Source: Candidatus Poribacteria bacterium
GTDB lineage: Bacteria; Poribacteria; WGA-4E; WGA-3G
Length of the DNA stretch: 64,000 bases
Direction of reading: 5' to 3'
Assembly: GCA_028824685.1 (NCBI GenBank)
Contig: JAPPCZ010000022.1
Span: forward strand, 24,050 to 88,049
A program made the position numbers and the translations under genes. A model generated the notes under the pieces. That model saw only the letters and a list, made by a program, of their open reading frames with translations, searched no databases and was not told where the DNA came from. Shown piece by piece: positions 1 through 8,796 of the stretch (the stretch's first letter is position 1; each line of letters opens with the position of its first letter).

Positions 1-205
1 GCCGAAGCACCGAGCAGTTGATAATAGTGTCCATCCCTTCAGCGGCTCGCAAAACTTGATCTAATGAACCGACATCAATATGTATAGATTCATGTTTTGT
101 GTCTATCTCATTTATGTCCGTTACGCGTAAGGTATAGTAGGATTCCAATGCCTTGACAACATGAGGTCCGAGGTATCCGTTACCACCTAAAATTAGAACT
201 TTCAT
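1..205 (-). CDS. NAD(P)-dependent epimerase/reductase, N-terminal part (cut by window edge)
   Basis: The minus strand opens with ATG at 205 and reads MKVLILGGNGYLGPHVV, a beta-strand plus glycine-rich GxxGxxG turn typical of the Rossmann fold of extended short-chain dehydrogenases. About 68 residues are visible before the left edge. An acidic residue at the end of the second strand (VTDIN) suggests NAD(H) rather than NADP(H). It lies 43 bp downstream of a second epimerase-like gene on the same strand, so the two are probably co-transcribed. The substrate cannot be inferred from this fragment. Confidence 0.7.
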   Translation of the reverse strand, partial: MKVLILGGNGYLGPHVVKALESYYTLRVTDINEIDTKHESIHIDVGSLDQVLRAAEGMDTIINCSVLR

Positions 206-248
206 TGCCTATCTCCTTGTGTTATGAGTGAAACACGGTATGTGCTTA

Positions 249-968
249 CTATTTTGCTGGCGGCACAAATTGTGGCTCGAATTTTAGATGTCCCTTTGCA
301 TTGCCGATAGCAAAACGTGAACCTGGGAATTCTGACTGAACGTGGAAAATACCCCATCTTGACGGTGCATCAATTGCGCCTTGGAAGGCTGCGACTGCAT
401 CATTCATTCCAAGCCACATGGAATTGAACTCTGCTTTAGATGCTTCTTCAGGAGTAACAATAACACCAAGACGGAGACATGTTATACCGATTTTCCCTTC
501 CCGTGCGAATTCGCGACACGTGAATTCACCGAGATGTTTTGCCAGCACCAACCCATCAATGCTGGGACGCGGTCTCCAATTCTCCTTAACGGTCCAATCT
601 TCACCGTGTTGTTCAAACAAACGAAGTGTGCTGGCATAGATGAAGTGTTTCACACCTTCTGCAGACGCAGCCATCAACAAGTTATAGGTGCAACGTGTTT
701 GATAATCAATCTCAAAGTTCTCAGGTTCGTCTGATTTTGCCTTAAGTTCGGACGGTGTTTCTGCGATATGAACAATAGCGTCCATGCCTTTCACCAATTC
801 ATTTGTCGACTCGTCGTGTCCTAACGCACTCTGCACAAACTCACATCCATGTAAATTGGTGGTTTCAATAGGTTGCAGTTCCGTTAGGCGCATTGTATGC
901 GATTCAGACGCAGCGGTTGCTAATCTGCGCGCTAATTCAGCAGCTGCCGAAGTAATTAAAACATTCAT
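249..968 (-). CDS. Extended SDR (NAD-dependent epimerase/dehydratase-like) with degenerate active site
   Basis: A 239-residue protein starting MNVLITSAAAELARRLA. The overall pattern is that of sugar-nucleotide epimerase-type SDRs: an N-terminal nucleotide-binding strand, GMDAIVHIAE, the strand ending in YAST before the catalytic region, and a GLVLAKHLGE helix. In this family that helix normally carries YxxxK; here the tyrosine position is leucine (LVLAK), so the usual catalytic Tyr is missing. The glycine motif is also weak (TSAAAE instead of GxxGxxG). This suggests a non-canonical or non-catalytic member. The next gene downstream (1-205) has a normal glycine motif, so the pair may act together. 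Assignment to the SDR superfamily is firm; the reaction is unknown. Confidence 0.7.
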   Translation of the reverse strand: MNVLITSAAAELARRLATAASESHTMRLTELQPIETTNLHGCEFVQSALGHDESTNELVKGMDAIVHIAETPSELKAKSDEPENFEIDYQTRCTYNLLMAASAEGVKHFIYASTLRLFEQHGEDWTVKENWRPRPSIDGLVLAKHLGEFTCREFAREGKIGITCLRLGVIVTPEEASKAEFNSMWLGMNDAVAAFQGAIDAPSRWGIFHVQSEFPGSRFAIGNAKGHLKFEPQFVPPAK

Positions 969-1000
969 AAAATTTCTCTCTCAAAATTGGGTAGTTGATT

Positions 1001-1411
1001 TTACAAAGCCTCTTTAATTTTACCCGCAATGTTCCTAATTTCTTCAATGTTTCCTTCACTCCTCGGTTGCCAAAGTGGCTGCAATGAATCTGCGTTCCAT
1101 CGTGGAATGAGGTGTAGATGAAAATGGAAAACAGTCTGAAATCCTGCTGCTTCATTATTCTGGATCAGGTTGAGACCATCAGGGTTTAACGCCTCACGGA
1201 TCGCTGCAGCGAGTGGCACCACGGCTTTCATAATTTTACTGGCTACTTCTGCGGGTATATCAAAGATATTTCGATAGTGTTGTTTTGGTATAACTACTAA
1301 ATGTCCCGGGTTTGCAGGAGCAATATCCATAAAAGCGAAAACATGTTCATCTTCATACACCGTTGCAGAGGGAATTTTGCCCTCAACAATTGCACAAAAG
1401 ATACATTCCAT
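1001..1411 (-). CDS. HIT family nucleotide-binding hydrolase
   Basis: A histidine-triad protein beginning MECIFCAIVEGKIPS and carrying the HxHxHxx signature HFHLHLIP near the C-terminus, the catalytic site for nucleoside phosphoramidate or dinucleotide hydrolysis (HinT/Hit type). About 136 residues, a normal length for the family. The N-terminal CxxC (CIFC) is common in bacterial HIT proteins and can bind zinc. I chose ATG at 1411 because GAGGA lies about 10 nt upstream; an upstream TTG at 1429 would overlap that ribosome site. It sits 32 bp upstream of the epimerase-like pair on the same strand and is divergent from tgt. Confidence 0.92.
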   Translation of the reverse strand: MECIFCAIVEGKIPSATVYEDEHVFAFMDIAPANPGHLVVIPKQHYRNIFDIPAEVASKIMKAVVPLAAAIREALNPDGLNLIQNNEAAGFQTVFHFHLHLIPRWNADSLQPLWQPRSEGNIEEIRNIAGKIKEAL

Positions 1412-1517
1412 TAATTTGTATCCTCGCAAGAATTTTGGGTAATTTTAGCAAATTTAGGGTTGAATATCAACAACAAAGATAGATCAGATTCTATCATTAG
1501 ACTTGATTATTGGATAG

Positions 1518-2693
<1,176 letters not shown>

Positions 2694-2795
2694 TATTAGT
2701 TGAGGACGTTAGAATTGTACCATCCTAAATTCCACTCAAAAGTATTTGCCATATTGTCTCAAATAACTCTAATGTATTCGTTCTTCCGTTGATGT

Positions 2796-3326
2796 TCAAG
2801 GAACTGGGAGCGGTATAGGTTTTTTGTCTTCCAAAATGTGTTGTTCGTTCTCGCGTTGTGGTTGAAGGAACTGCCTGTAAAAATCTATCACTACATTCTT
2901 ACAGAACACGTCGAGTTGATCCAAGGTTGGTTCGGTAACCGGGTTATAGAAACCAGCGACCCCAGCATGATCTTGAGAGTAAAAGCATACACCTATTTTT
3001 GCAAAGGTTAGATCTGTTCCATTTTCGCGTGGTCGATAGAATATTTTGAATACTATCTGTATAAAATACGACCATGCGTTTTGAATATCATTCTCAACAA
3101 TCTTAACATCACCGAGCTCGACTAATAACTGTTCCATACATTTTTGTATCGTCTCTCTAAATTGAGTTGTCTCATCTTTACTTTTTGAGAAGGGGCGTTT
3201 AGCGTCTTCTTGATAGGGAGAGGTGACTTTGACAACCACGAGATGCTTATTGTCAACTTTCGTTTGTAGGCTTTTAGAACGATACTCAGTGTATGTAACA
3301 TCGACATTCTCATCGTTAGATTCCAT
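2796..3326 (-). CDS. Hypothetical protein, 176 aa
   Basis: I do not recognise this family. The protein is acidic at the N-terminus (MESNDENVDVTYTEYRSK), has no signal peptide or membrane segment, and is mixed alpha/beta by eye, with a central part reading FAKIGVCFYSQDHAGVAGFYNP and a helical C-terminus rich in Q, E and K ending IPLPVP. ATG at 3326 has AGGAG about 12 nt upstream. It is followed on the same strand side by another unrecognised gene starting at 3812, 144 bp away. Likely cytoplasmic. It may be a small accessory protein, but nothing in the sequence assigns a role. Confidence 0.6.
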   Translation of the reverse strand: MESNDENVDVTYTEYRSKSLQTKVDNKHLVVVKVTSPYQEDAKRPFSKSKDETTQFRETIQKCMEQLLVELGDVKIVENDIQNAWSYFIQIVFKIFYRPRENGTDLTFAKIGVCFYSQDHAGVAGFYNPVTEPTLDQLDVFCKNVVIDFYRQFLQPQRENEQHILEDKKPIPLPVP

Positions 3327-3470
3327 TATTCAGATAACTCCTTCTATAAATAGAACAGATGGTCCGCACTAAAACAATCACTTTTTGATGACAAAAGAAT
3401 GTATGTCCCCAAAGTATTCAATCGCGATCCGGCTGTCGTCAAATCGTCCTTCCGTAATATCAGATGTGGA

Positions 3471-3812
3471 TTATTCTTCATGCATTTCGATCTTTACTTC
3501 CATTTTGAGCCACGTATCCCAACCACGAGTGCACGCGTAGTGTTTTACCACATCCTTCGCCATGCGAATAAGGGCGTTTTTAGAATCTGCATCTACGTTA
3601 TCGGTGAATGTGAACTTTACCAACACCGTATCAGGATCCCCGGTTTTGGGAACAAACATTGCATGTAATCCAACGTCTTCAGTCCGCCAATCGAAAAAAC
3701 TTAAGCTATTGAGTTCTACACAGAGCCATTCTATACGCGTCGGTGTGTAAGCCCCTGCGCCACCCTTGATATTTTCGTTTGCGGTTTTTTCTTTTTTCTT
3801 TTTGGATGGCAT
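3471..3812 (-). CDS. Hypothetical protein, 113 aa, lysine-rich N-terminus
   Basis: Starts MPSKKKKEKTANENIKGG and continues with a compact alpha/beta domain (WLCVELNSLSFFDWRT, then a TVLVKFTFTDN strand and a final helix). I chose ATG at 3812 because it follows a perfect AGGAGG; the open frame runs further upstream to 4103 but through non-coding structured repeats, so the longer form is rejected. Not recognised as a known family. The basic N-terminal patch could contact nucleic acid, which is speculation. It precedes the 2796-3326 gene on the same strand and the two may form a small operon. Confidence 0.55.
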   Translation of the reverse strand: MPSKKKKEKTANENIKGGAGAYTPTRIEWLCVELNSLSFFDWRTEDVGLHAMFVPKTGDPDTVLVKFTFTDNVDADSKNALIRMAKDVVKHYACTRGWDTWLKMEVKIEMHEE

Positions 3813-3914
3813 TGCTGCCTCCTCATGATGTAATGTATAACAACCAGCAGACACCGTGAAACACAACAATTGATTTTCTTTTGTAAAGTGCGGGGTTTTT
3901 CGTCTTCCCGTAGG

Positions 3915-4034
3915 ACGTGCGTTACCCCTGGCACCCGCCCACGCAGGAGTCGAACCTGCTTGACGGGGTAACACACGTGCATTATCCCCGGCCACCCGCC
4001 GATGATAGGAGTCGAACCTACAACCGGATAATAC
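3915..4034 (-). repeat. Tandem pair of 60-nt structured units with tRNA T-arm-like hairpins
   Basis: Two adjacent 60-nt units (3915-3974 and 3975-4034) read on the minus strand. Each has an outer stem (ATTATCC/GGATAAT in one, GTTACCCC/GGGGTAAC in the other), then a 5-bp hairpin with the T-loop TTCGACT (stem GTAGG/CCTAT versus GCAGG/CCTGC), then a small GGC/GCC hairpin around GGGTG, and a common ACGT end. Base changes between the copies preserve pairing in both long stems. There is no D-arm or anticodon arm in the right place and no matching acceptor strand, so these are not ordinary tRNA genes. They lie upstream of the gene starting at 3812. Confidence 0.6.
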
Positions 4035-4184
4035 AAGTACAAACACGTGTTGAACACTGATTGTTTGCCGGATTATTATAACACGCTTCTTGTATCCCGT
4101 CAATAAAACTATTTACACAACGCCAGCAAGTCAAGGAGGCACCACTTTCTCTATAACCCTAAATCTTTTTCCGAATTCACATAT

Positions 4185-7181
4185 TTATTTTTCCTCTCGG
4201 TCAAAACTTTTGAGGACTTCATCCCAATCCCACAAAAGAATTGTACCATCTTGCCCCGTGCTAACAAGTGTTTTACCATCAGGTGAGAACACCAACGTTT
4301 TCACTGTCGCAGTGTGTCCATCAAGTGTAGTGGGTTTGTCTTCTGTTTCCAAGTTCCATAACTCAATTTTACTATTACTACGTCCGATAACAAGCGAAGT
4401 GTTATCTGGTGAAAATACTAACGCATAGGCACCATGCGGAATTTCTTTAAGAAGGGAATGTCTATGACCTGCCAACAAACGTAACAAATGGATTCGTCTG
4501 TTACTTGCTATAGCAATCAAATTGCCATTTGGTGAGAATGCCAATGTTCGAATATGTTCCTGATAGGCGATATGAATATTAGGGGGAGTGCCTTCTACTG
4601 TAGGTTCCTCTCCCACAAAGAGGCGTACTAACGGAACTCCAGTTTTCGCATCCCACATCTGGACCTTTCCGCCCTTGGTTCCACTAATAAGTTTTTCACC
4701 GTCCGGTGAAAAAACCAAAGCACTAATATTAGGCTTAAATGTACTGATTTCTGACTTATGTTGGTCAGATAACTTGTCAATATCATTTTGATCTAAGTGA
4801 GATATATCGAGAGATAACATATCGAGAGATATATCAAAATTCTCACCTGTCTCCGTGTTCCACACAAGAATCTTATCCGAATCGCCGAATGCCACCGTTT
4901 TTCCATCAGATGAAAAAGTTGAGGATGAAGCACCTCCTGCCGCAGCCATAGTCTGCAGATCATGTCCTGTCCTAACATCACTCAGACGAACTGAGAGATC
5001 CGGTGTATACGCAGTATTAGCGGAACCTGAGAAGAGTCTATTACCTTCTACACCAGTACAAATGATCTTTGTTCCATCAGATGAAAACGCTGCAGTCGAC
5101 AACCAATATTGGTGTTTTCTATCTTGATCTGGTCTAAAGTAGAGATCAGTTTTTCGTAATATTTTGGTATCGGTTTTTTGTGATGTTTTGACATCCCATA
5201 AGTTAATAACCCCGTCATGCGTCACAGTTGCAAGTGTGGTGTTATCTTTAAAAAAAGTCGCTGTTTCTACCTGCATTGTGTGTCCGGTGATATGGATAGG
5301 TGACGGATTTTGTGTCTTGATATTCCAAAACTGGACTGTGCCGTCTGCACTCCCACTTGCAAGTGTGTGATTATGTGGTGAAAACGTTAGTGCGGTAATA
5401 CCGTTAGTATGCCCTGTGAAAGTAGCGAGAGGTTTACCGGTTGCGGAATCCCACAACTGCACTATTTTATCGGTGCCTCCACTTGCCAGCATTTTTCCGT
5501 CCGGAGAGAATGCTAATGCGTTGACCCACCCCGTGAATGGTTTGTCGCTGGTTGATTCCTTGCTTTCGGCATCCCATAATTGTTTCCTGCTTTCTGTATC
5601 CCATATTTGTAATGTGACTTTGCTATCACTACTCATACCTGCGCTCGCGAGACGTTTACCATCAGGTGAAAATTCCAAAGCCAAAACACTCATGTTTCCC
5701 TTGAGTGTAGACAGTATTTCGCCGGTCGTTGTGTCCCACAACTCAATCTCAGTTTTTATTCTAACCACTGCAAATTTATCATGTGTGAGTGCCAAAAGAA
5801 CCGCAGAATTCGCTTTTGTTTCTTCCTCAATATTTTTCACATTTCCTTTTCCTGTTTTAACATCTAACTGACTGATTGAGTCTCCCTTGTCACTCAAAGC
5901 AAATAGTGTTTTGCCATCTTCAGAGAATCGTAATACTGAGACTTTCGGAAAATGACCTGTGATTACCACTTTCTGTCCGGTAGCTACTTCCCACAACTGT
6001 AACTCCTGACCGCCAACACTATTTGCAAGGAAGCGACCCTCTGGAGAAAAGGCAATGGATTTGCACTTACCGGGGAACATGGACAGTTCTTTACCAGTCT
6101 CTACATCATAAAGCCAAACACCAATACTACTGCCTATCGCGAGTTGCCTACCATCTGGTGAGAATTGAAGCACATTAATTCCACCTTTCCCAAAACGCGC
6201 TTTCGCTTCTTTCGGTAGTTCCCATTTTGTGTAATTTTCCACTATTTCGTTTCCTTGTGCTTCCGCAATTGCTGCTGGCAGATTGTTAGATTGCTGTTCA
6301 GGGTTATTTAGCTTATCCAATGCGTTGACACTTCCTATTTGCGTCCGTACATCCTGCTTGGATTCCAGATTGGCAACTATAGGTGCGTCAATAATATCAA
6401 CCTTCATTTCTGCGGTGGCATCAAAACTATAAGGCTTCTGAAAACGCGCTAAGTGTTGGTTACCTAATCCGAGCATCAACACAATTAAAGCAATACTTGA
6501 CGCTCCTATCACCCACGGCGCTAACGGTTTACTCCCTGATGGTGCAGCGGGTTTGATATGTTCGACCTTTTGCATGATGTTCTCAGTAAGGTTGGGGGAT
6601 AGTTGAAAGTTGCTAAGTGCCTCTCTAATCATCGGTTCCTCCTTTTTCAGACGTTGCCGTGCACGATGAAGTCGGAGCTTAATTGCACTTGTAGATACAC
6701 CTAAAAATCGACTGATCTCTTCAACTGTCATTTCACCTAAATAATGAAGTGTCATCACCGTGCGTTCACTCTCTTTCAGTTTTGCAAGCAGCTTTTTCAC
6801 CACCTCGCGTTGTGCCTCTGTGGTAGCTTTGGCATGTTCTTCGGCAACATATCGGGAATATGCTGTCTCATCTATCCACTCGGTGTCAGCGTTTTCTAAC
6901 GATTCAGTTTCAATACGTTTCTTACGAAGCCATGAGAGACATTGGCGAGTTGCGATAACATAGAGCCAACCAGAGAACTGATTTGGATCTTTCAAAGTTG
7001 CCAGTTTCTGATACACCTTTAGAAAGGTATCTTGCGTAATTTCCTCAGCAATGTGGAAATCGCCTATTTTGCGCCAAGCGAGGGCATGCACCTGTTTTTG
7101 ATATCTGTTCACCAAATCTACGAAGGCTGTTTCATCGTCCGCAAGGATTCTGTGTATCAGTTCAACATCGTTAGATTTCAT
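4185..7181 (-). CDS. ECF-type sigma factor fused through a membrane helix to 14 WD40 repeats
   Basis: About 998 residues. Residues 15-95 match sigma70 region 2 (AEEITQDTFLKVYQKL) and 125-185 match region 4 with a helix-turn-helix (MTVEEISRFLGVSTSAIK). A hydrophobic segment at about 218-243 (PWVIGASSIALIVLMLG) should span the membrane. From about residue 320 to the end I count fourteen FSPDG...WD units, enough for two seven-bladed propellers, predicted to lie outside the cytoplasm. ECF sigma factors with C-terminal WD40 extensions are known in Planctomycetes; the propeller is usually thought to sense or be held by a partner. No separate anti-sigma gene is adjacent. ATG at 7181 has GAGGTG just upstream; a TTG at 7193 is less likely. 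Confidence 0.93.
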   Translation of the reverse strand: MKSNDVELIHRILADDETAFVDLVNRYQKQVHALAWRKIGDFHIAEEITQDTFLKVYQKLATLKDPNQFSGWLYVIATRQCLSWLRKKRIETESLENADTEWIDETAYSRYVAEEHAKATTEAQREVVKKLLAKLKESERTVMTLHYLGEMTVEEISRFLGVSTSAIKLRLHRARQRLKKEEPMIREALSNFQLSPNLTENIMQKVEHIKPAAPSGSKPLAPWVIGASSIALIVLMLGLGNQHLARFQKPYSFDATAEMKVDIIDAPIVANLESKQDVRTQIGSVNALDKLNNPEQQSNNLPAAIAEAQGNEIVENYTKWELPKEAKARFGKGGINVLQFSPDGRQLAIGSSIGVWLYDVETGKELSMFPGKCKSIAFSPEGRFLANSVGGQELQLWEVATGQKVVITGHFPKVSVLRFSEDGKTLFALSDKGDSISQLDVKTGKGNVKNIEEETKANSAVLLALTHDKFAVVRIKTEIELWDTTTGEILSTLKGNMSVLALEFSPDGKRLASAGMSSDSKVTLQIWDTESRKQLWDAESKESTSDKPFTGWVNALAFSPDGKMLASGGTDKIVQLWDSATGKPLATFTGHTNGITALTFSPHNHTLASGSADGTVQFWNIKTQNPSPIHITGHTMQVETATFFKDNTTLATVTHDGVINLWDVKTSQKTDTKILRKTDLYFRPDQDRKHQYWLSTAAFSSDGTKIICTGVEGNRLFSGSANTAYTPDLSVRLSDVRTGHDLQTMAAAGGASSSTFSSDGKTVAFGDSDKILVWNTETGENFDISLDMLSLDISHLDQNDIDKLSDQHKSEISTFKPNISALVFSPDGEKLISGTKGGKVQMWDAKTGVPLVRLFVGEEPTVEGTPPNIHIAYQEHIRTLAFSPNGNLIAIASNRRIHLLRLLAGHRHSLLKEIPHGAYALVFSPDNTSLVIGRSNSKIELWNLETEDKPTTLDGHTATVKTLVFSPDGKTLVSTGQDGTILLWDWDEVLKSFDREEK

Positions 7182-7231
7182 CAGACACCTCAAAGAATGG
7201 CAGATTGCTCAATATTCTATCAATATATAAT

Positions 7232-7258
7232 GACGCGGGTTAGGTGTGAAATGGTTAC
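7232..7258 (-). promoter_or_regulatory. Possible ECF-sigma promoter upstream of the sigma-WD40 gene
   Basis: On the minus strand GTAACC (7258-7253) is followed after 17 bp by CGTC (7235-7232). An AAC-containing -35 and a CGTC -10 are typical of ECF-recognised promoters, and the spacing fits. The site lies about 50 bp upstream of the sigma factor start, so autoregulation is a reasonable inference. It is not proof: the motifs are short. Confidence 0.4.
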
Positions 7259-7363
7259 ATAATTTTGTAAAAAATGTGGATGCTCTGAAAAAAGAAAATA
7301 ATACCAATTCAAAAAAATATTCATAATGGAAGCGAGCCATTATTGTTTATTGAAATATCTTTC

Positions 7364-7413
7364 TTTTGTAGGAGCGACCTCCTGGTCGCGACCGGGAGGT
7401 CGCTCCTACAAAA
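7364..7413. repeat. Dispersed hairpin repeat (TTTGTAGGAGCGACCTCC arms)
   Basis: A near-perfect palindrome with arms beginning TTTGTAGGAGCGACCTCC and its complement around a short centre. The outer arm TGTAGGAGCGA recurs in the repeats at 33.1, 43.5, 57.1 and 59.3 kb. It belongs to the family of small REP-like hairpins that fill the intergenic DNA of this window. No coding sense. Confidence 0.75.
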
Positions 7414-7433
7414 GCATCTCAATAATGGCATCT

Positions 7434-7832
7434 TATTTAATACTAAAGTTTGGACAATTTTATGTACTGTCGTTTGTTGACTGGAACATTATATTTGTGC
7501 ATGCACATTGTTTGATACACATTTCGCCCCGCTGGGGCTAAGCGTCTGGAGATATATGTGATCTATACACATTTCGCCCCGCTGGGGCTAAAGGTAAATC
7601 TTATACACCGATATTTTCTGCGATTTAGGTGTCTGAAAGAAACTCGTAGAAAAATACAGATTTGAAGCAGCCCCAGCGGGGCGAAATGTGTATAGCAGCA
7701 CGACATACACACGGACAAAGCCCCAGCGGGGCGAAATGTGTATGAATAAATCTGATTCTAATATCTATGGTTTTCCATAAACTATGCTATCAAACAAAAA
7801 ATATTAAATTGTCCAAAGTTTAGTATTTAATA
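7434..7832. mobile_element. Non-coding TIR-bounded element (MITE-like) holding four REP-like units
   Basis: Imperfect 30-bp terminal inverted repeats (7434-7463 and 7803-7832) share ATACTAAA and TTTGGACAATTT. Between them lie two direct copies (7515-7541, 7565-7591) and two inverted copies (7669-7693, 7719-7743) of a repeat with core GCCCCAGCGGGGCGAAATG, itself palindromic at CCCCAGCGGGG. No open frame of note is inside. The size of about 400 bp and lack of coding capacity fit a miniature element or a composite of REP units; no clear target duplication was seen. The rest of 7182-7844 holds the hairpin at 7364 and nothing else I recognise. Confidence 0.6.
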
Positions 7833-7844
7833 GAATGGTATAAT

Positions 7845-8774
7845 TTATCCGACTAAATACTTAAAGACAGCAGAGAGATTGTCATCGGGTGAGTAGAGTT
7901 GGGAGACGTTCAATTCGTTTTCAATGAGGATTTGCGGGAGACGGGCGTAAAAAGAATCTGGTTTTGCTGTTTCAATGATAACATCCCCTTCTTGATCACC
8001 GAAGGTAACACTGAGAATATCATCAAACGGGAGACAGACTTGTGCTAAACGACGTGGTTCGTCAGCATTCAGGAAGACCTTATGTGGGTGTTCATCAATC
8101 AGTTCACGGATATCGGAGATAGTGCCTTCTGCAAGGATTCGTCCCTGATGGATAAGTAGGATCGTCTCTGTTACCGCCTCTATCTCATAGAGAATATGGC
8201 TTGAAACAATCATGCTGATTCCCTGTTGTGCAAGTTCTAAGAGCAAATTCATGACATGTCGCCTACCGATTGGGTCAAGTCCGGTAAGCGGTTCGTCCAG
8301 AAAAAGGAGTTCCGGATCATGCACGAGTGCTTGTGCAAGTTTTATACGCTGTCGCATCCCTTTACTGTAGGATGCAATTGGTTTGTCCTTTGCTGAAAGC
8401 ATATCCACTGTTTCAAGCACTTTAAGGCATCGCGATTCTGCTTCTGTTGTTTCAAATCCACTCAACGTTGCGAAAAAAGAGATAAACTCAAAACCGGTCA
8501 TAAATTGGTAGGCTAATTCAATGTCTGGGCAGTAACCGACACGCTGCGTTAGGAGATAGTTGTTCCAAACATGTTGATTTAGGACAGTGATACCCCCTTG
8601 GTTGGGTTTGAGTTGACCTGTCATTAATTTCAGTAGAGTCGTTTTACCTGCACCATTAGGGCCAAGCAAACCGGTAATTCCAGGGTGAATCGTCAATGTG
8701 ACATCATTCACACCCATCACTTCACCGTACCATTTGGATAGGTTTTCTGTTTGAACAATTGTAGCGTCACTCAT
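7845..8774 (-). CDS. ABC transporter ATP-binding protein
   Basis: A 309-residue ATPase of the ABC-2/CcmA/NodI type. Visible motifs: Walker A GLLGPNGAGKTTLL (about residues 34-47), Q-loop region, signature YSKGMRQR in place of LSGGQ, Walker B PELLFLDEPLTG, and the switch histidine in IVSSHIL. The C-terminal 80 residues form the extension usual in drug- or polysaccharide-export ATPases. It is the last gene of a minus-strand cluster, 22 bp after the PfkB gene. No membrane permease gene is adjacent, though the large membrane protein at 9770-11746 two genes upstream could be a partner. Substrate unknown. Confidence 0.92.
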   Translation of the reverse strand: MSDATIVQTENLSKWYGEVMGVNDVTLTIHPGITGLLGPNGAGKTTLLKLMTGQLKPNQGGITVLNQHVWNNYLLTQRVGYCPDIELAYQFMTGFEFISFFATLSGFETTEAESRCLKVLETVDMLSAKDKPIASYSKGMRQRIKLAQALVHDPELLFLDEPLTGLDPIGRRHVMNLLLELAQQGISMIVSSHILYEIEAVTETILLIHQGRILAEGTISDIRELIDEHPHKVFLNADEPRRLAQVCLPFDDILSVTFGDQEGDVIIETAKPDSFYARLPQILIENELNVSQLYSPDDNLSAVFKYLVG

Positions 8775-8796
8775 GAAGCGAATCCTATTTCCGCAC

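Noticed and set aside
3930..4015. tRNA genes on the minus strand, because of two GGTTCGACTCC T-arm motifs
   Set aside because: Neither motif is followed by a 7-nt strand that pairs with an upstream acceptor strand, and no D-arm or anticodon arm fits. The pairing that does exist gives a different three-stem unit.
3813..4103. A longer N-terminus for the gene ending at 3471
   Set aside because: The extra frame runs through the structured tandem units and has a poor start; ATG at 3812 has a perfect AGGAGG.
7515..7743. A CRISPR array, from four copies of a 25-bp repeat
   Set aside because: Two copies are inverted, spacing is uneven (about 25, 80 and 25 bp), and no cas gene is near. The repeats are REP-like.
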